Assembly: GCF_004348995.1 (NCBI RefSeq)
Contig: NZ_SMKQ01000002.1
Span: 96,197 to 160,196 of the forward strand
Length of the DNA stretch: 64,000 nt
DNA from: Nonomuraea terrae
GTDB lineage: Bacteria > Actinomycetota > Actinomycetes > Streptosporangiales > Streptosporangiaceae
Reading direction: 5' to 3'
In this document: in pieces, positions 36,028 through 45,156 of the stretch
How positions within the stretch are numbered: position 1 is the first letter of the stretch
Layout: every line of letters starts with the position of its first letter
Program-made: the position numbers and the translations under genes
Notes under the pieces: generated by a model
Databases searched by the model: none
The model's input: only the letters and a program-made list of their open reading frames with translations
What the model was told of the DNA's origin: nothing

Positions 36028-36690
36028 TTTCCGGATGTAAATATCAAAGTCGACCGAACTGGTACATCACTCCCCGTTTCGGATGTTTCGGCTGGTTGGC
36101 GCCGTGTCATCGACCGGCTCGGCGACCGGCGAACCGGCCGACGGCACCCGGCGGGCCCCGCCGTCGGTCGGTGACGTCGGCGCGACCGAGGCGGACGGGC
36201 CGACGGGAGGCAGAAGGTCCACGGCTGAGGGCGATCCGTCACGGGCGAATGGACGTGATCGCACTGCCCGTGGCTCGTGCTCGTCCGCTGTGGACCGGTG
36301 GCCCACGATGCCGGCGACGCCTCCGTGGCCACCCGCCGCGATGGTGGATCGGGTCGCCGTCACACGGTTCGAAAAGGAGCCGTGTGAATGGCTGTTCTGT
36401 GCACGTGCGTGCAACTCCAATGGACGTGAAATCGACACCGGAGTTCGCCAGGAAACCGCTTCCGGTCGCGCACTTCGACAAAGACGGGATGTGGAGGTGA
36501 CGAGTTGCATCATGTGCCGGCCCGATCGACATCGGCGGTGATTTGTCGCCTGCTTGGCATCGGCTATCGACTGAATGACCACAGGCGAGTAGGGCGGCGC
36601 AGGAATAAAACAGAAAGTGGAACGCAAGAAGACCACGACAGAAGCGGCGCTCTCTCGGCTGTCGCGGGGCCCAAGGTCAGCTGTCCGCTT
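36028..36690. other. Gene-poor region with a hairpin and a 13-codon frame
   Basis: No long coding frame. At 36360-36387 arms TCACACGG and CCGTGTGA enclose AAAAGGAG. An ATG at 36388 opens a 13-codon frame (MAVLCTCVQLQWT) 8 bases after that ribosome-like site. No plus-strand gene follows; an IS256 relic begins at about 36699. Confidence 0.4.
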
Positions 36691-36698
36691 AACCGCCG

Positions 36699-37345
36699 TA
36701 TACGACCGCGCGGCATCTACCGTCCCACCAGGGCGTGGCCACCCACGGCTGCGCGCTCTTGGGCACGGTGGTGAGCAGATTGCGCAGGTAGTGGGTGCGG
36801 CACCGCTGCCAGGCCGCGCCGGGCAGGGCGGCGCCGATAGCCTCGACCAGACCGCGGTGGGCGCCGGAGACGACCAGCTGGACGCCGGCCAGCCCACGCG
36901 CCACCCCGTAGGAACGCCGGCCAGCCCGCGCCGTCTTCGGCGCTGGTGACCTCCAGACCCAGCAGCTCGCGCTGGCCGTTGGCGTTGACGCCGGTGGCCA
37001 CCAGCACGTGCACATTGATCGTGCGGCCGCCCTCACGCACCTTCTGCGTCAGCGCATCCAGCCAGACGCACGTGTACGGGCCGGCGTCCAACGCGCGGGT
37101 GCGGAACGCCTCGACCTGCTCATCCAGCACCTTGGCCATCTGGCTGACCTGGCTCTTGGAGATGTGCTTGATTCGAGTTGCTCGACCAGCTTGTCCACCC
37201 GCCGCGTCGACACCCCCAGCAGACAGGAGGTGGCGACCACGCTGATCAGCGCCTGCTCTGCCCGCCGCCGGCGTTCCAGCAGCCGGTCCGGATAGTACGA
37301 GCCCGACCGCAGCTTCGGTCTCGATCTTGCTACTCGAAGGATCAC
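36699..37345 (-). pseudogene. IS256-family (mutator type) transposase, degenerate
   Basis: Leftward reading in three frames gives the middle of an IS256 transposase. First comes VATSCLLGVSTRRVDKLVEQ. A one-base loss near 37173 leads to IKHISKSQVSQ, MAKVLDEQVEAFRTRALDAG and YTCVWLDALTQKVREGG, containing the first catalytic Asp. A further shift near 36900-36915 gives RGLAGVQLVVSGAHRGLVEA and WQRCRTHYLRNLLT. The C-terminal part with the catalytic Glu is missing. It is not functional. Confidence 0.9.
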
Positions 37346-37744
37346 TCGATGGCCGTCTTCATTTCATGACGCCACGCCTGTGACCAGGCCGAACTCGTAC
37401 ACCACTTCCGTGGACGCAACCCATCGTCATCCCCCGGACGTGCGCTCCGAAGCGGAGGGCCGTCGAGATAGATGTCCGCGGGCGGCGGTTCAGGCGCGCA
37501 CATCCACAGCACGACCGACCCCGCGATCAGTCCCGCGTGATCCCTACGGCAAGCGCGAACCGCCACCCGAACCCCGGCGCGTCCGGCACGATACCGGGCC
37601 GCCGGAGTTAGTGTCTTGCTCCAATCCGGGTGCTCACGTTGACGCGAATTGTCCGGCGAATGTCCTCTTTATGCCCTGTCCTGACACCGTGCGGTCGCAT
37701 GAGCATGGAGCACGTCAGCAAGCGGAAAGACCAAAGGAGGCGTA

Positions 37745-38065
37745 ATGCGCAACTTCGCACGGGTCCTGACTGCGGTGGCGGGCGGCACGATAGTCCTCGC
37801 TGGAATCGCCACCCCGGCGCACGCCGAAGTATGGGGTTGCTACACCGACGTGGACACGCGAACAAACGTGGCGGGGGCGGCATGCACGGGCGGCTTCGGC
37901 AGCTACCGGGTGGCCGCGAAGTGCAACTCGGCTCACTACCCCTACACGAGAACCGTCGTCGGCCCGTGGGTGACCAAGGTCTCCGGTCAACCAGGACCAG
38001 CCTCCATCGTTTCCGGCGATAGCCAAGGCTGCCACGTCGTCGAGGCTTGGACGCAGGTTCGGTAG
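37745..38065 (+). CDS. Small secreted protein
   Basis: A 106-residue precursor: signal peptide MRNFARVLTAVAGGTIVLAG with likely cleavage after AHA (residue 27), and a mature part of about 79 residues with four cysteines (WGCYTD, AACTGG, AKCNSA, QGCHVV) able to form two disulfides. AAAGGAGG stands 4 bases before ATG 37745, a very strong ribosome site. I recognise a widespread type of actinobacterial hypothetical secreted protein but no function. Confidence 0.8.
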   Translation: MRNFARVLTAVAGGTIVLAGIATPAHAEVWGCYTDVDTRTNVAGAACTGGFGSYRVAAKCNSAHYPYTRTVVGPWVTKVSGQPGPASIVSGDSQGCHVVEAWTQVR

Positions 38066-38302
38066 GTCCAGGACTCTTCGGCTCCGGCCGGGCGGACGCG
38101 AATCACATGGGCCAGCTTCCGGAGTGCCGCCACGACCATTTCCGGATCGGTCACGTCAAACACCTTGCCGGGGTGTCGCAGCGGCTAACCGACCGGATCG
38201 AGTTCGAAGATCGGGCATGAAGGTGGCCCAGACGATCCTGGATGTGGCTTGGCCTGGTCAGCGCGGTCGAAGACCAGGCCGTAGGGCGACGAAGCCGCCG
38301 GG

Positions 38303-38686
38303 TCAGTCTCCGGCTGTGCGCTCGCGTTCGTATTCGGCGTTGATGCGCAGCGCTTCGGCGAGCTGGTCTTCCAGGATGATGATCCGGCAGGCGGCTTCCA
38401 CGGGAGTGCCCTGGTCGACGAGTTCCCGGGCGCGCGCGGCCAGACGCAACTGGTAGCGAGAGTAGCGGCGGTGCCCACCGCTGGAGCGTTTCGGCTCGAT
38501 CAGATGGGCGGCGCCCAGAGCCCGCAGGAACGTCGGGGTGACGCCGAGCATCTCGGCGGCAGTACCCATGCTGTAGGCGGGGTAGTCCTCATCGTCGAAC
38601 CGGTCCTCGGCCGTAGGTTCGGCCGTGTCCGTAATCCTGCCGCGAGCGAGCGTGTCACCCTCGGCAGCCGAGCGACGTTGATCCAT
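38303..38686 (-). CDS. MerR-family transcriptional regulator
   Basis: A 127-residue protein with an acidic N-terminal ~35 residues, then the MerR HTH (YSMGTAAEMLGVTPTFLRAL, then GAAHLIEPKRSSGGHRRYSR) and a coiled-coil-like C-terminus (IIILEDQLAEALRINAEYERE). AAGGAATGT precedes ATG 38686. It has no effector domain, so it resembles the short MerR-type stress regulators of actinomycetes. A GC hairpin lies 26 bases upstream. Confidence 0.9.
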   Translation of the reverse strand: MDQRRSAAEGDTLARGRITDTAEPTAEDRFDDEDYPAYSMGTAAEMLGVTPTFLRALGAAHLIEPKRSSGGHRRYSRYQLRLAARARELVDQGTPVEAACRIIILEDQLAEALRINAEYERERTAGD

Positions 38687-38711
38687 ACATTCCTTCCCGT
38701 AACGCGCACAG

Positions 38712-38742
38712 GGGGCCCCGACGCCTGTTGCGCCGGGGCCCC
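38712..38742 (-). terminator. GC-rich hairpin upstream of the MerR gene
   Basis: GGGGCCCCG (38712-38720) pairs with CGGGGCCCC (38734-38742), with a short inner CGC/GCG stem. No T run follows on either side. In the leftward direction it is in the 5' leader of the MerR gene, so it could be regulatory rather than a terminator. Confidence 0.45.
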
Positions 38743-39380
38743 GAAGAGTTCAACACCATCTACCGGCCATCGGCCGGCTTACCTTGTGCACATCCGCCTT
38801 ACTGAGCGGCGATGATGCGCGGATCGCGGATTCGTGACCGTAGACCACCTTCCTATCTGTGGAACTGCGGTACCCGAGCGGCGAGACTCAGCCGGCAACG
38901 GGCGATCCCGATGGCGTCAACACTCCCTTCATCTCTCTTCCGAAACCACTTGCCCAACTTCACCTCGGCAGCGCGTCCACGCTCTGGGCCCCTTACCACT
39001 GCGCTGGCCCTTCGCGTCCGACCTTCTGCCGTCAATCTTGACTTCACCTTGCTCCGGGCAGTTCGTCGTGAAGCTGGTAACTACTGCTGCTGCCCGGTGG
39101 ATCCGTTCCTTGCGATGTCAGAAACGATAGTACCCACGGTCGCGAATGTCTACCACGGCGACGACAGATTTTCAGTGCGAGGTACGGCAGCTTTCCAGCT
39201 GCAGATTGCTCGGCCAGGCCCAAGGTGCGGGAGTGGGTGTTCGCCCAGTGATCAGTCCCCAGCTTGACGCCGGTGGCCGCCGGGCTCGCGCCGGACCGGC
39301 CGTCACGTCGAGGACGTCGCCGGCCTCGACGGCGTTCAGCGGTCCGATCCTCGGCCGGCCAGGTTTCTCAGCACAGCGGA
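38743..39380. other. Intergenic region, no gene seen
   Basis: About 640 bp. A short minus-strand stretch upstream of the hairpin (VDGVELFGAPAQ) is open but has no start with a ribosome site. I see no other feature. Confidence 0.45.
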
Positions 39381-40655
39381 TCAGGGCTGTATCACGTAGT
39401 CGGTGCCCGTCGTATGAGATATGTGAGCCATGGCGTCGAACGCCGCGAACACCGGCATGTCAAGGAAGTAGTCGGCCATGCGGGACTGCTGGAAGGACTC
39501 CGCGTCGTCGATGTGGGGACGGGCCTCGCGCAGGTTCGCCATGGTCCAGAGCGAGCCAGCGGGGAATGCCGCTTCGATACTGCTCCCGGTAGGCGGCGGG
39601 AGCGGCGCGTCGTACCAGGTGCCCTCCGGGCGCTCCGGCGTCGGTTCGCCCACGATGGCGGTACGGCCGTGACTCGACGTCAGGCCGATGGCCCGGTAGC
39701 CGTCTCCCAGAGCGGCGGCGAGGTGGGCTCCGGTGGGGAGCAGCAGGCGGCCGCCGCCCTCAGCCGCGGGAGTCTTCTGGATGTGCCAGTTGTGCGCGGC
39801 CAGCACGACGCGAGTGCCCGCGTCCCCGTCCAAGAGCCGCAGCACGGACTCCGCCATGTAGACATCACGAAACGTCGATGCGACCTCGAAGCCCTCCGCA
39901 GCGGTGGCGCGGTGGAGCTGATCCAGGTACCAGGCCCCGCGCAGGTGCCACAGAGCTGTGTCGTGCTCGGCCCCGTGGCCTCGGCTCCGCTGTACGAAGG
40001 TCAGTCGCTGCATGAGGGCTTTCACCTGGCTCAGCGCGCTGGTCAGCGCGTCTCGTTCGCCGGGGCCGAGTTTCTGGTAGCGGGCGAAGGCCCGCATGGT
40101 CACCGGATCGTGGAAACGCTCGGCCACCTCGACGGCCGTCTCCAGGGCGGGGAGCGCGTCGGGACAGGCCCGGTTCAGGTAGCCGGCCAGCTCGTCGAGC
40201 GCGGGCAAGGGTGATCCGAAGGCGCCGGGGAGGTCGGTTCCGACACATCTGAGCGACGGTCCTTCGGTCGTCTCGTTCCGTTGCCGCATCCAGGTCAACA
40301 CCTCGTACATCTGTCGGCACCGCCCCAGGGACATGGCGATGCCGGTCTCGGCGACCTGTTCCACCGTCCCGGGGGCGCCCTGGACCCACGCGTCGAGGAC
40401 CTGCCCCTGGGTGAACGGAGCCTCCAGGGCGTACACGCGGAAACCGCAGCGTTCGACCAGGAAGCGCAGGATGCGATGGCGCGCCTGGTAGAACTCCCGA
40501 ATGTGATGGGAGCTTTCTCCCAATGCCACCACCCGCGCATCGCCGACGACGTCCCGGAGCGGTTCGAGATCGTCCGAAGCGGCCTCAAGGTCCAGGGTGT
40601 CGATGGCGGCCCCGTGGTCGCGTACCCAGCTTGCGAAACTCCTCTGGCCGGTCAT
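39381..40655 (-). CDS. Erythromycin-esterase-family protein
   Basis: A 424-residue protein of the EreA/ChaN-like superfamily. The active-site region GDARVVALGESSHHIREFYQ is at about residue 40, with further conserved blocks YALEAPF, GTDLPGA, VVLAAHNWHIQK and TAIVGEPT. The family hydrolyses macrolide lactone rings in resistant enteric bacteria; in actinomycetes most members have no known substrate. Start 40655 follows GGAGACGAACG. It stands alone. Confidence 0.85.
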   Translation of the reverse strand: MTGQRSFASWVRDHGAAIDTLDLEAASDDLEPLRDVVGDARVVALGESSHHIREFYQARHRILRFLVERCGFRVYALEAPFTQGQVLDAWVQGAPGTVEQVAETGIAMSLGRCRQMYEVLTWMRQRNETTEGPSLRCVGTDLPGAFGSPLPALDELAGYLNRACPDALPALETAVEVAERFHDPVTMRAFARYQKLGPGERDALTSALSQVKALMQRLTFVQRSRGHGAEHDTALWHLRGAWYLDQLHRATAAEGFEVASTFRDVYMAESVLRLLDGDAGTRVVLAAHNWHIQKTPAAEGGGRLLLPTGAHLAAALGDGYRAIGLTSSHGRTAIVGEPTPERPEGTWYDAPLPPPTGSSIEAAFPAGSLWTMANLREARPHIDDAESFQQSRMADYFLDMPVFAAFDAMAHISHTTGTDYVIQP

Positions 40656-41246
40656 CGTTCGTCTCCATGCCGTCGTGGTGAGTCGTGCGCGTGGGCGCCC
40701 TTGGCTCGGCTGTCATGGAAGAGCGTCTCGCGGCGCGCCGACAGCGGTCGTCGTTCCGGAGAAGGCGGTTCGGCTACGCAGTACGGAGCAGCCGTGGCTC
40801 GAACTACTGCGCTGGTAGTACCCCTGGCCCCACTACCGATCTGTAGGACCGTGCTGGAAGCCGTGGCAAGTGCGCATCGTGCTTGGCGACCCCCGGAGGT
40901 TGCCCAGCCGTGCCGGTTCGGCGGACGTACTCAGGTCGGTGATTCCCCGGGCAGTGTTCAGGTGGGGAGAGAGGCAAGCCGGCCCGTGCCGGCGATCGTG
41001 GACCGCATGAGTCACTGGTCGCCTTGGCCCGCCGGGATCGGGGTGGTGGCCGGTGCGGACTCCTGGCGGTGCCGGCGTAGACGTCGAGGCGGGCGGCGAC
41101 GACGTTCGCGCCACGCGCCTCGATCCGGTGGGCCGGCCGTCGGCATGCCTGTCGCAGGGCCCGCGAAAGCGTCGGTGCCGGCGAGCTTGATGCCGCGACC
41201 GGACCGGTTGCGCTCGTCGATCGGTGCTTCAGCGGGACGTCGGTGG
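40656..41246. other. Intergenic region, no gene seen
   Basis: 591 bp between two leftward genes. Frames are open by GC content only. I see no domain, palindrome or terminator that I can defend. Confidence 0.45.
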
Positions 41247-41621
41247 TCAGCTCGCGGCCAGGTCCATGCGGAGGAACTCGGTGATGCGGAGCAGCCTCGG
41301 TGGGCGTGGCGCCTCATCGGGGAGCGCCTGGAACGCCTCGTCCTCCCCCACCAGGCGTGGGGCGACGAGTTCCATCTCCCTCCCGTCGGCCCGGAGCCGC
41401 GCGCCGTCGGCTGCCAGGACGTTCTGCACCCAGTCCGAGCGCGATCCGTACACCAGGACGAAGAGGTAGCCGCCGTCGACAGGATACGCATCGAGAGGCG
41501 TGCGGTACGTCGCGCCGGAGACGCGACCGACGTGCGTCAGCACCGGCCACTTCCCGCCCGCGATCGCGCGAGGGTTGAACACCCGTTTGTTCACGTGGCC
41601 CCACCATCTCGGCATCGGCAT
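41247..41621 (-). CDS. Deazaflavin (F420)-dependent nitroreductase-family protein
   Basis: A 124-residue protein: KRVFNPRAIAGGKWPVLTHV, then GRVSGATYRTPLDAYPVDGG, and WVQNVLAADGARLRADGR. This is the Ddn-like split-barrel fold (nitroreductase family deazaflavin-dependent oxidoreductase). GRxSGxxYRTPL is the F420-binding signature. The gene is divergent from a TetR regulator with three palindromes between them, so it is almost certainly repressed by that regulator. Confidence 0.93.
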   Translation of the reverse strand: MPMPRWWGHVNKRVFNPRAIAGGKWPVLTHVGRVSGATYRTPLDAYPVDGGYLFVLVYGSRSDWVQNVLAADGARLRADGREMELVAPRLVGEDEAFQALPDEAPRPPRLLRITEFLRMDLAAS

Positions 41622-41695
41622 CGGGATCTCCTTCTCTCGCCCCGTCGGGACGCGTCGCGGTCGCCGAGCCCCAGCTGATGCGGGGCCCCAGAAGC

Positions 41696-41746
41696 CTTAC
41701 ACCCGTAAGATGGCTTACATTTGTAAGGCTGGCTTACGCTCGTAAG
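41696..41746. promoter_or_regulatory. Three tandem palindromic operators
   Basis: CTTAC-N4-GTAAG occurs three times: 41696-41709, 41714-41727 and 41733-41746. Centres are 18 and 19 bp apart. All lie in the 151-bp divergent gap, ending 26 bases before the TetR start. Confidence 0.85.
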
Positions 41747-41772
41747 GTTGTCAACCGAACTCTGGAGCCGTC

Positions 41773-42447
41773 GTGTCCCCGCCACCGCCGCAACCACTCA
41801 GCAGAGATCTCGTGCTGGAGGCCGCGATCCGGGTCGCGGATCGCGGCGGCGTGGAGGCGATCACGATGCGACGGGTGGCGCAGGAACTGGGCGTGGAGGC
41901 GATGTCGCTCTACCACCACGTACCGAACAAGGACGCGATCCTCGACGGCGTGGTCGACATGGTCTTCGCGGCGATCGAGCTGCCCCGTGCCGAGTGCGAC
42001 GACTGGCGCGACGCGATCCGGGCGCGCGCCTCCTCCGCGCGTGCGGTCCTGTCGCGGCACAGCTGGGCTCTCGGCCTCATGGACTCCCGTCGCAACCCCG
42101 GGCCGGCGACGCTACGTCACCACGACGCCGTCCTCGGCGCCCTCCGCGAGGCGGGGTTCACGCTGCCGATGGCCGCGCACGCCGTCTCGCTCATCGACAG
42201 CTACATCAGCGGGTTCGTCCTCCAGGAGGCGAGCCTGCCGGTGATGACGCCGGACGATGTCGAGGAAGTGGCCGGCGGCATCCTCGAGCGTCTGCCGGTG
42301 GACGAGTTGCCGTACCTCACAGAGATGATCGTCGACCACGCCCTGCGGCCGGACTACGACCACACGAGCGAGTTCGGCTACGGCCTGGACCTGATTCTGG
42401 ATGCGCTCGACGCACGCCGGAGGCGGACCCCCGATACCGCTACGTGA
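41773..42447 (+). CDS. TetR-family regulator (TetR_C-like)
   Basis: A 224-residue protein from GTG 41773, with GGAG 8-11 bases upstream. The HTH is RDLVLEAAIRVADRGGVEAI, then TMRRVAQELGVEAMSLYHHV, ending in KDAILDGVVD. The C-terminus resembles the tetracycline-repressor-type ligand domain (SYISGFVLQEAS). Its three palindromic sites point to cooperative binding and control of the deazaflavin enzyme gene as well as itself. Confidence 0.95.
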   Translation: MSPPPPQPLSRDLVLEAAIRVADRGGVEAITMRRVAQELGVEAMSLYHHVPNKDAILDGVVDMVFAAIELPRAECDDWRDAIRARASSARAVLSRHSWALGLMDSRRNPGPATLRHHDAVLGALREAGFTLPMAAHAVSLIDSYISGFVLQEASLPVMTPDDVEEVAGGILERLPVDELPYLTEMIVDHALRPDYDHTSEFGYGLDLILDALDARRRRTPDTAT

Positions 42448-42546
42448 GAAATGCCAGGGCACGGACTGGTCCGGAATGCTGCGCTCAGGCCGCCCACATC
42501 TCTGATGATCTAGAGATCTGATCCTTATGTCTCGTATTGTCGCCGC

Positions 42547-43130
42547 GTGGCCACTGTGCTCTGCGTACCACAATGGCAACGTTCGGCGTCGGGCAAGGCG
42601 CTGCGGCTGGTGGTCGGCGCCCACCGCGCCGCCGAGCTCGTTCCGGCCGATGCGGTGGTGACGGTGCCGGTGGCCGAAGCCGGTGGGGACAAGATCGCCG
42701 GGGTCCGCGCGTTCGACGTGCTCGTGGAGAACCAGTGGCTGACGCGGCAGGCACTGGCCACCATCGACGACCGGGTGATCACCGTCGGCGGCGACTGCGC
42801 CGTCGACATCGCGCCGATCTCCGCGGCCCACGCCCGTTATGGGAACGCGCTGACGGTGCTGTGGATCGACGCGCACCCGGACGTCTACAGCCCGCAGACC
42901 CTGCCCTCGGGGGCTTTCCACGGGATGGTGGTACGCGCGCTGCTCGGCGACGGGCCGGCTGGCTCGCGCTTGAGCGGCACCTCACGCCACAGCAGGTGAT
43001 CACCGCCGGCGAGCGGGCGGGTGACGCGTCCGAGCACGAGTACCTGGCGGAGACCGGCCTGCGCAGGTACGGCGTCGACCCCGGCGAGGCCGAGGTGATC
43101 CGGCGGCTGGGTGCGGCGCTGACGCGTTGA
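42547..43130 (+). pseudogene. Arginase/agmatinase-family gene, frameshifted and shortened
   Basis: The first frame gives an arginase-family N-terminal half with metal motifs VITVGGDCAVDIAP and LWIDAHPDVYSP, then GAFHGMVVRALLGDGP. After about 42960 the coding signal moves to another frame (GWLALERHLTPQQVITAGER, then EHEYLAETGLRRYGVD) that stops at 43130. The third metal motif, DLDVLDP, near the C-terminus of full-length arginases is absent, so there is a deletion as well as a shift. Not functional. Confidence 0.8.
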
Positions 43131-43157
43131 CGCTGCCTGCGGTCGACTGCCGAGGCG

Positions 43158-44000
43158 TCACACCGTCGTCTGGAAGTTCTGCGTGCCGATGACCCGCAGC
43201 AGGTCGAGTTTCTCCCGGGCGTCGGTGCCCTCGGTCGGGAAGAACGCCATCACCATGAGGTCCGCTTCGGGTGTGAGCAGGATTTCGCAGGTCAGGTGGA
43301 GCATGCCGACCTCCGGGTGCAGAAGCCGCTTGCGGGCGGAACGGCGTACCGCGACCTCGTGCCGTTCCCACAACGTGCGGAATTCCGTGCTGCGTTTCAA
43401 CAGCCCGTGCACCAGGTCCACGACATCGCGCTCGCCGGCGCGGCGGGAGTACGTCGCCCGCAGATCGTTGACGAGCGCGAGCGAATGCCGTGGCCAGTCC
43501 TCTTCAGGGACGCGGGCGCGTGACGCCGGCTCGGTGAACCATCGCCACGCGGTCTTGCGCGAACGGCCGGCACCGTGGTCCTGACTGCTCAGCACGAGGT
43601 CGGCGAGGGCGTTCTGCCACAGCACCTCGTGCAGATCGGTGCAGATGCAGACCGGGACATCCGTGAGCCGGCCGGCCAGGCTGATCAGCCCTGGGCGGAT
43701 GTGCCGCCCGGCACGGCGTGCCGGGGGCGCCAGTCCGGCCAGGTGGAAAAGGTGGTCGCGTTCGTCCAGCTCGCAGCGGAGTGCGCGCGCCAGGGCGGCC
43801 ACGATCGGCTCGGAAGGGTTCGCGCCACGGCACTGCTCCAGCCGGGCGTAGTAGTCGGTGGACATGCCGGCCAGCTGGGCCACTTCGTCCCGCCGCAGAC
43901 CGGGTGTGCGGCGCCGTACGCCGTCGGGCAGGCCGACATCGGAGGGGCGCAGCAACTCCCGGCGGCGGCGGAGGAAGTCGGCGAGCCCTGCGCGATCCAT
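43158..44000 (-). CDS. XRE-family regulator (MmyB-like)
   Basis: A 280-residue protein from ATG 44000 (MDRAGLADFLRRRRELLRP). The HTH is RRTPGLRRDEVAQLAGMSTD, then YYARLEQCRGANPSEPIVAA. The C-terminal MmyB-like ligand domain reads VLWQNALADLV, ATYSRRAGERDVVDLV and WERHEVAVRRSARKRLLHPE. It is divergent from an aldo/keto reductase gene across 104 bp; this regulator-reductase pairing is very frequent for MmyB-like proteins. Confidence 0.94.
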   Translation of the reverse strand: MDRAGLADFLRRRRELLRPSDVGLPDGVRRRTPGLRRDEVAQLAGMSTDYYARLEQCRGANPSEPIVAALARALRCELDERDHLFHLAGLAPPARRAGRHIRPGLISLAGRLTDVPVCICTDLHEVLWQNALADLVLSSQDHGAGRSRKTAWRWFTEPASRARVPEEDWPRHSLALVNDLRATYSRRAGERDVVDLVHGLLKRSTEFRTLWERHEVAVRRSARKRLLHPEVGMLHLTCEILLTPEADLMVMAFFPTEGTDAREKLDLLRVIGTQNFQTTV

Positions 44001-44104
44001 CACGTTCACCAGTATCGGCCGCGTCCCACCGGTCATCCAGGGACGGGTTGTCCCTGGATGAGTCAGGCCTGTTCCAGGAGCGCGGTGACACACACAGTGG
44101 AGAC

Positions 44105-45100
44105 ATGACAACGACAACGCGACTCGGCACCCGCCGCCTCGGCCGCACCGGTCCCGCCGTTTCCTCACCCGGGCTCGGCTGTATGGGCCTGTCCGGCGCC
44201 TACGGCCCTCTGGACGACGACGAAGGTGTGCGGGTCGTGCACGCGTACCTGGATGCCGGCGGCACGCTGCTGGACACCGGCGACTTCTACGGTTCGGGAC
44301 ACAACGAGCTGCTGATCCGGCGCGCGCTGGAGGGCAGGAGCCGTGACGACGTCGTGCTCTCCGTCAAGTTCGGCGCCATGCGGGGCCCTGACGGCGGGCT
44401 TGTCGGGATCGACGCCCGGCCCGCCGCGGTGCGGAACTTCCTGACGTACTCGTTGCAGCGTCTCGGTACCGACCATGTCGACATCTACCGCCCGGCCCGG
44501 CTCGACCCGTCCGTGCCCATCGAGGACACCGTCGGCGCGATCGCCGAGCTGGTCGACAAGGGCTACGTTCGTCACATCGGCCTCAGCGAGGTCGGGGCGG
44601 AGACGATCCGCCGCGCCGCGGCCGTCGCACCCATCTGCGACCTGCAGATCGAGTATTCGCTGCTCACTCGCGGCATCGAGGACGAGATCCTGCCCGTGTG
44701 CCGCGAACTCGGCATCGGCGTCACCGCCTACGGTGTGCTGTCCCGCGGCCTGATCGGCGGCAGCGGGGCCATCGAGGGAGCTCGGACGATGTCGCCGCGT
44801 TTCCAAGGCGCCAATCTCCAGCACAACGGCGCCCTCGTCGCACGGTTGGCGGAGCTGGCCGCGGCGAAGGAGGCCTCCGTCGCGCAGCTGGCGATCGCCT
44901 GGGTGGCGGCGCAGGGTGAGGACATCGTGCCGGTGGTCGGCTCGCGACGCCTGGAGCAGGTCGTCACGATGATCGACGGCGGCCGCGTCTCTCTCGGCGC
45001 CGAGGAGCTCGCGCAGATCGAGGACCTGATCCCGCGCGGCGCGGCCAGGGGCGACCGGTACCCCAGCCAGGCGATGGCCCAGCTGGACAGCGAGCGCTGA
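44105..45100 (+). CDS. Aldo/keto reductase
   Basis: A 331-residue reductase from ATG 44105 with GGAG four bases upstream. Cofactor and active-site blocks: LLDTGDFYGSGHNELL (Asp, Tyr), SVKFGAM (Lys), GLSEVGAETIRRA, VPVVGSRR. The usual histidine position is YRPARLDP, a variant seen in many members of this AKR group. Divergent from an MmyB-type regulator. It is similar to the reductase at 10261-11241. Confidence 0.93.
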   Translation: MTTTTRLGTRRLGRTGPAVSSPGLGCMGLSGAYGPLDDDEGVRVVHAYLDAGGTLLDTGDFYGSGHNELLIRRALEGRSRDDVVLSVKFGAMRGPDGGLVGIDARPAAVRNFLTYSLQRLGTDHVDIYRPARLDPSVPIEDTVGAIAELVDKGYVRHIGLSEVGAETIRRAAAVAPICDLQIEYSLLTRGIEDEILPVCRELGIGVTAYGVLSRGLIGGSGAIEGARTMSPRFQGANLQHNGALVARLAELAAAKEASVAQLAIAWVAAQGEDIVPVVGSRRLEQVVTMIDGGRVSLGAEELAQIEDLIPRGAARGDRYPSQAMAQLDSER

Positions 45101-45156
45101 CACGCCGGCTGCGACGACAAGGCCGTCCGGCGTGCGGGTGGACCAGGGCGAGCCGA

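Noticed and set aside
39381..40655. Calling the protein a true macrolide-resistance enzyme
   Set aside because: It has the erythromycin-esterase superfamily motifs, but actinobacterial members mostly lack demonstrated macrolide activity, and no resistance context is present.
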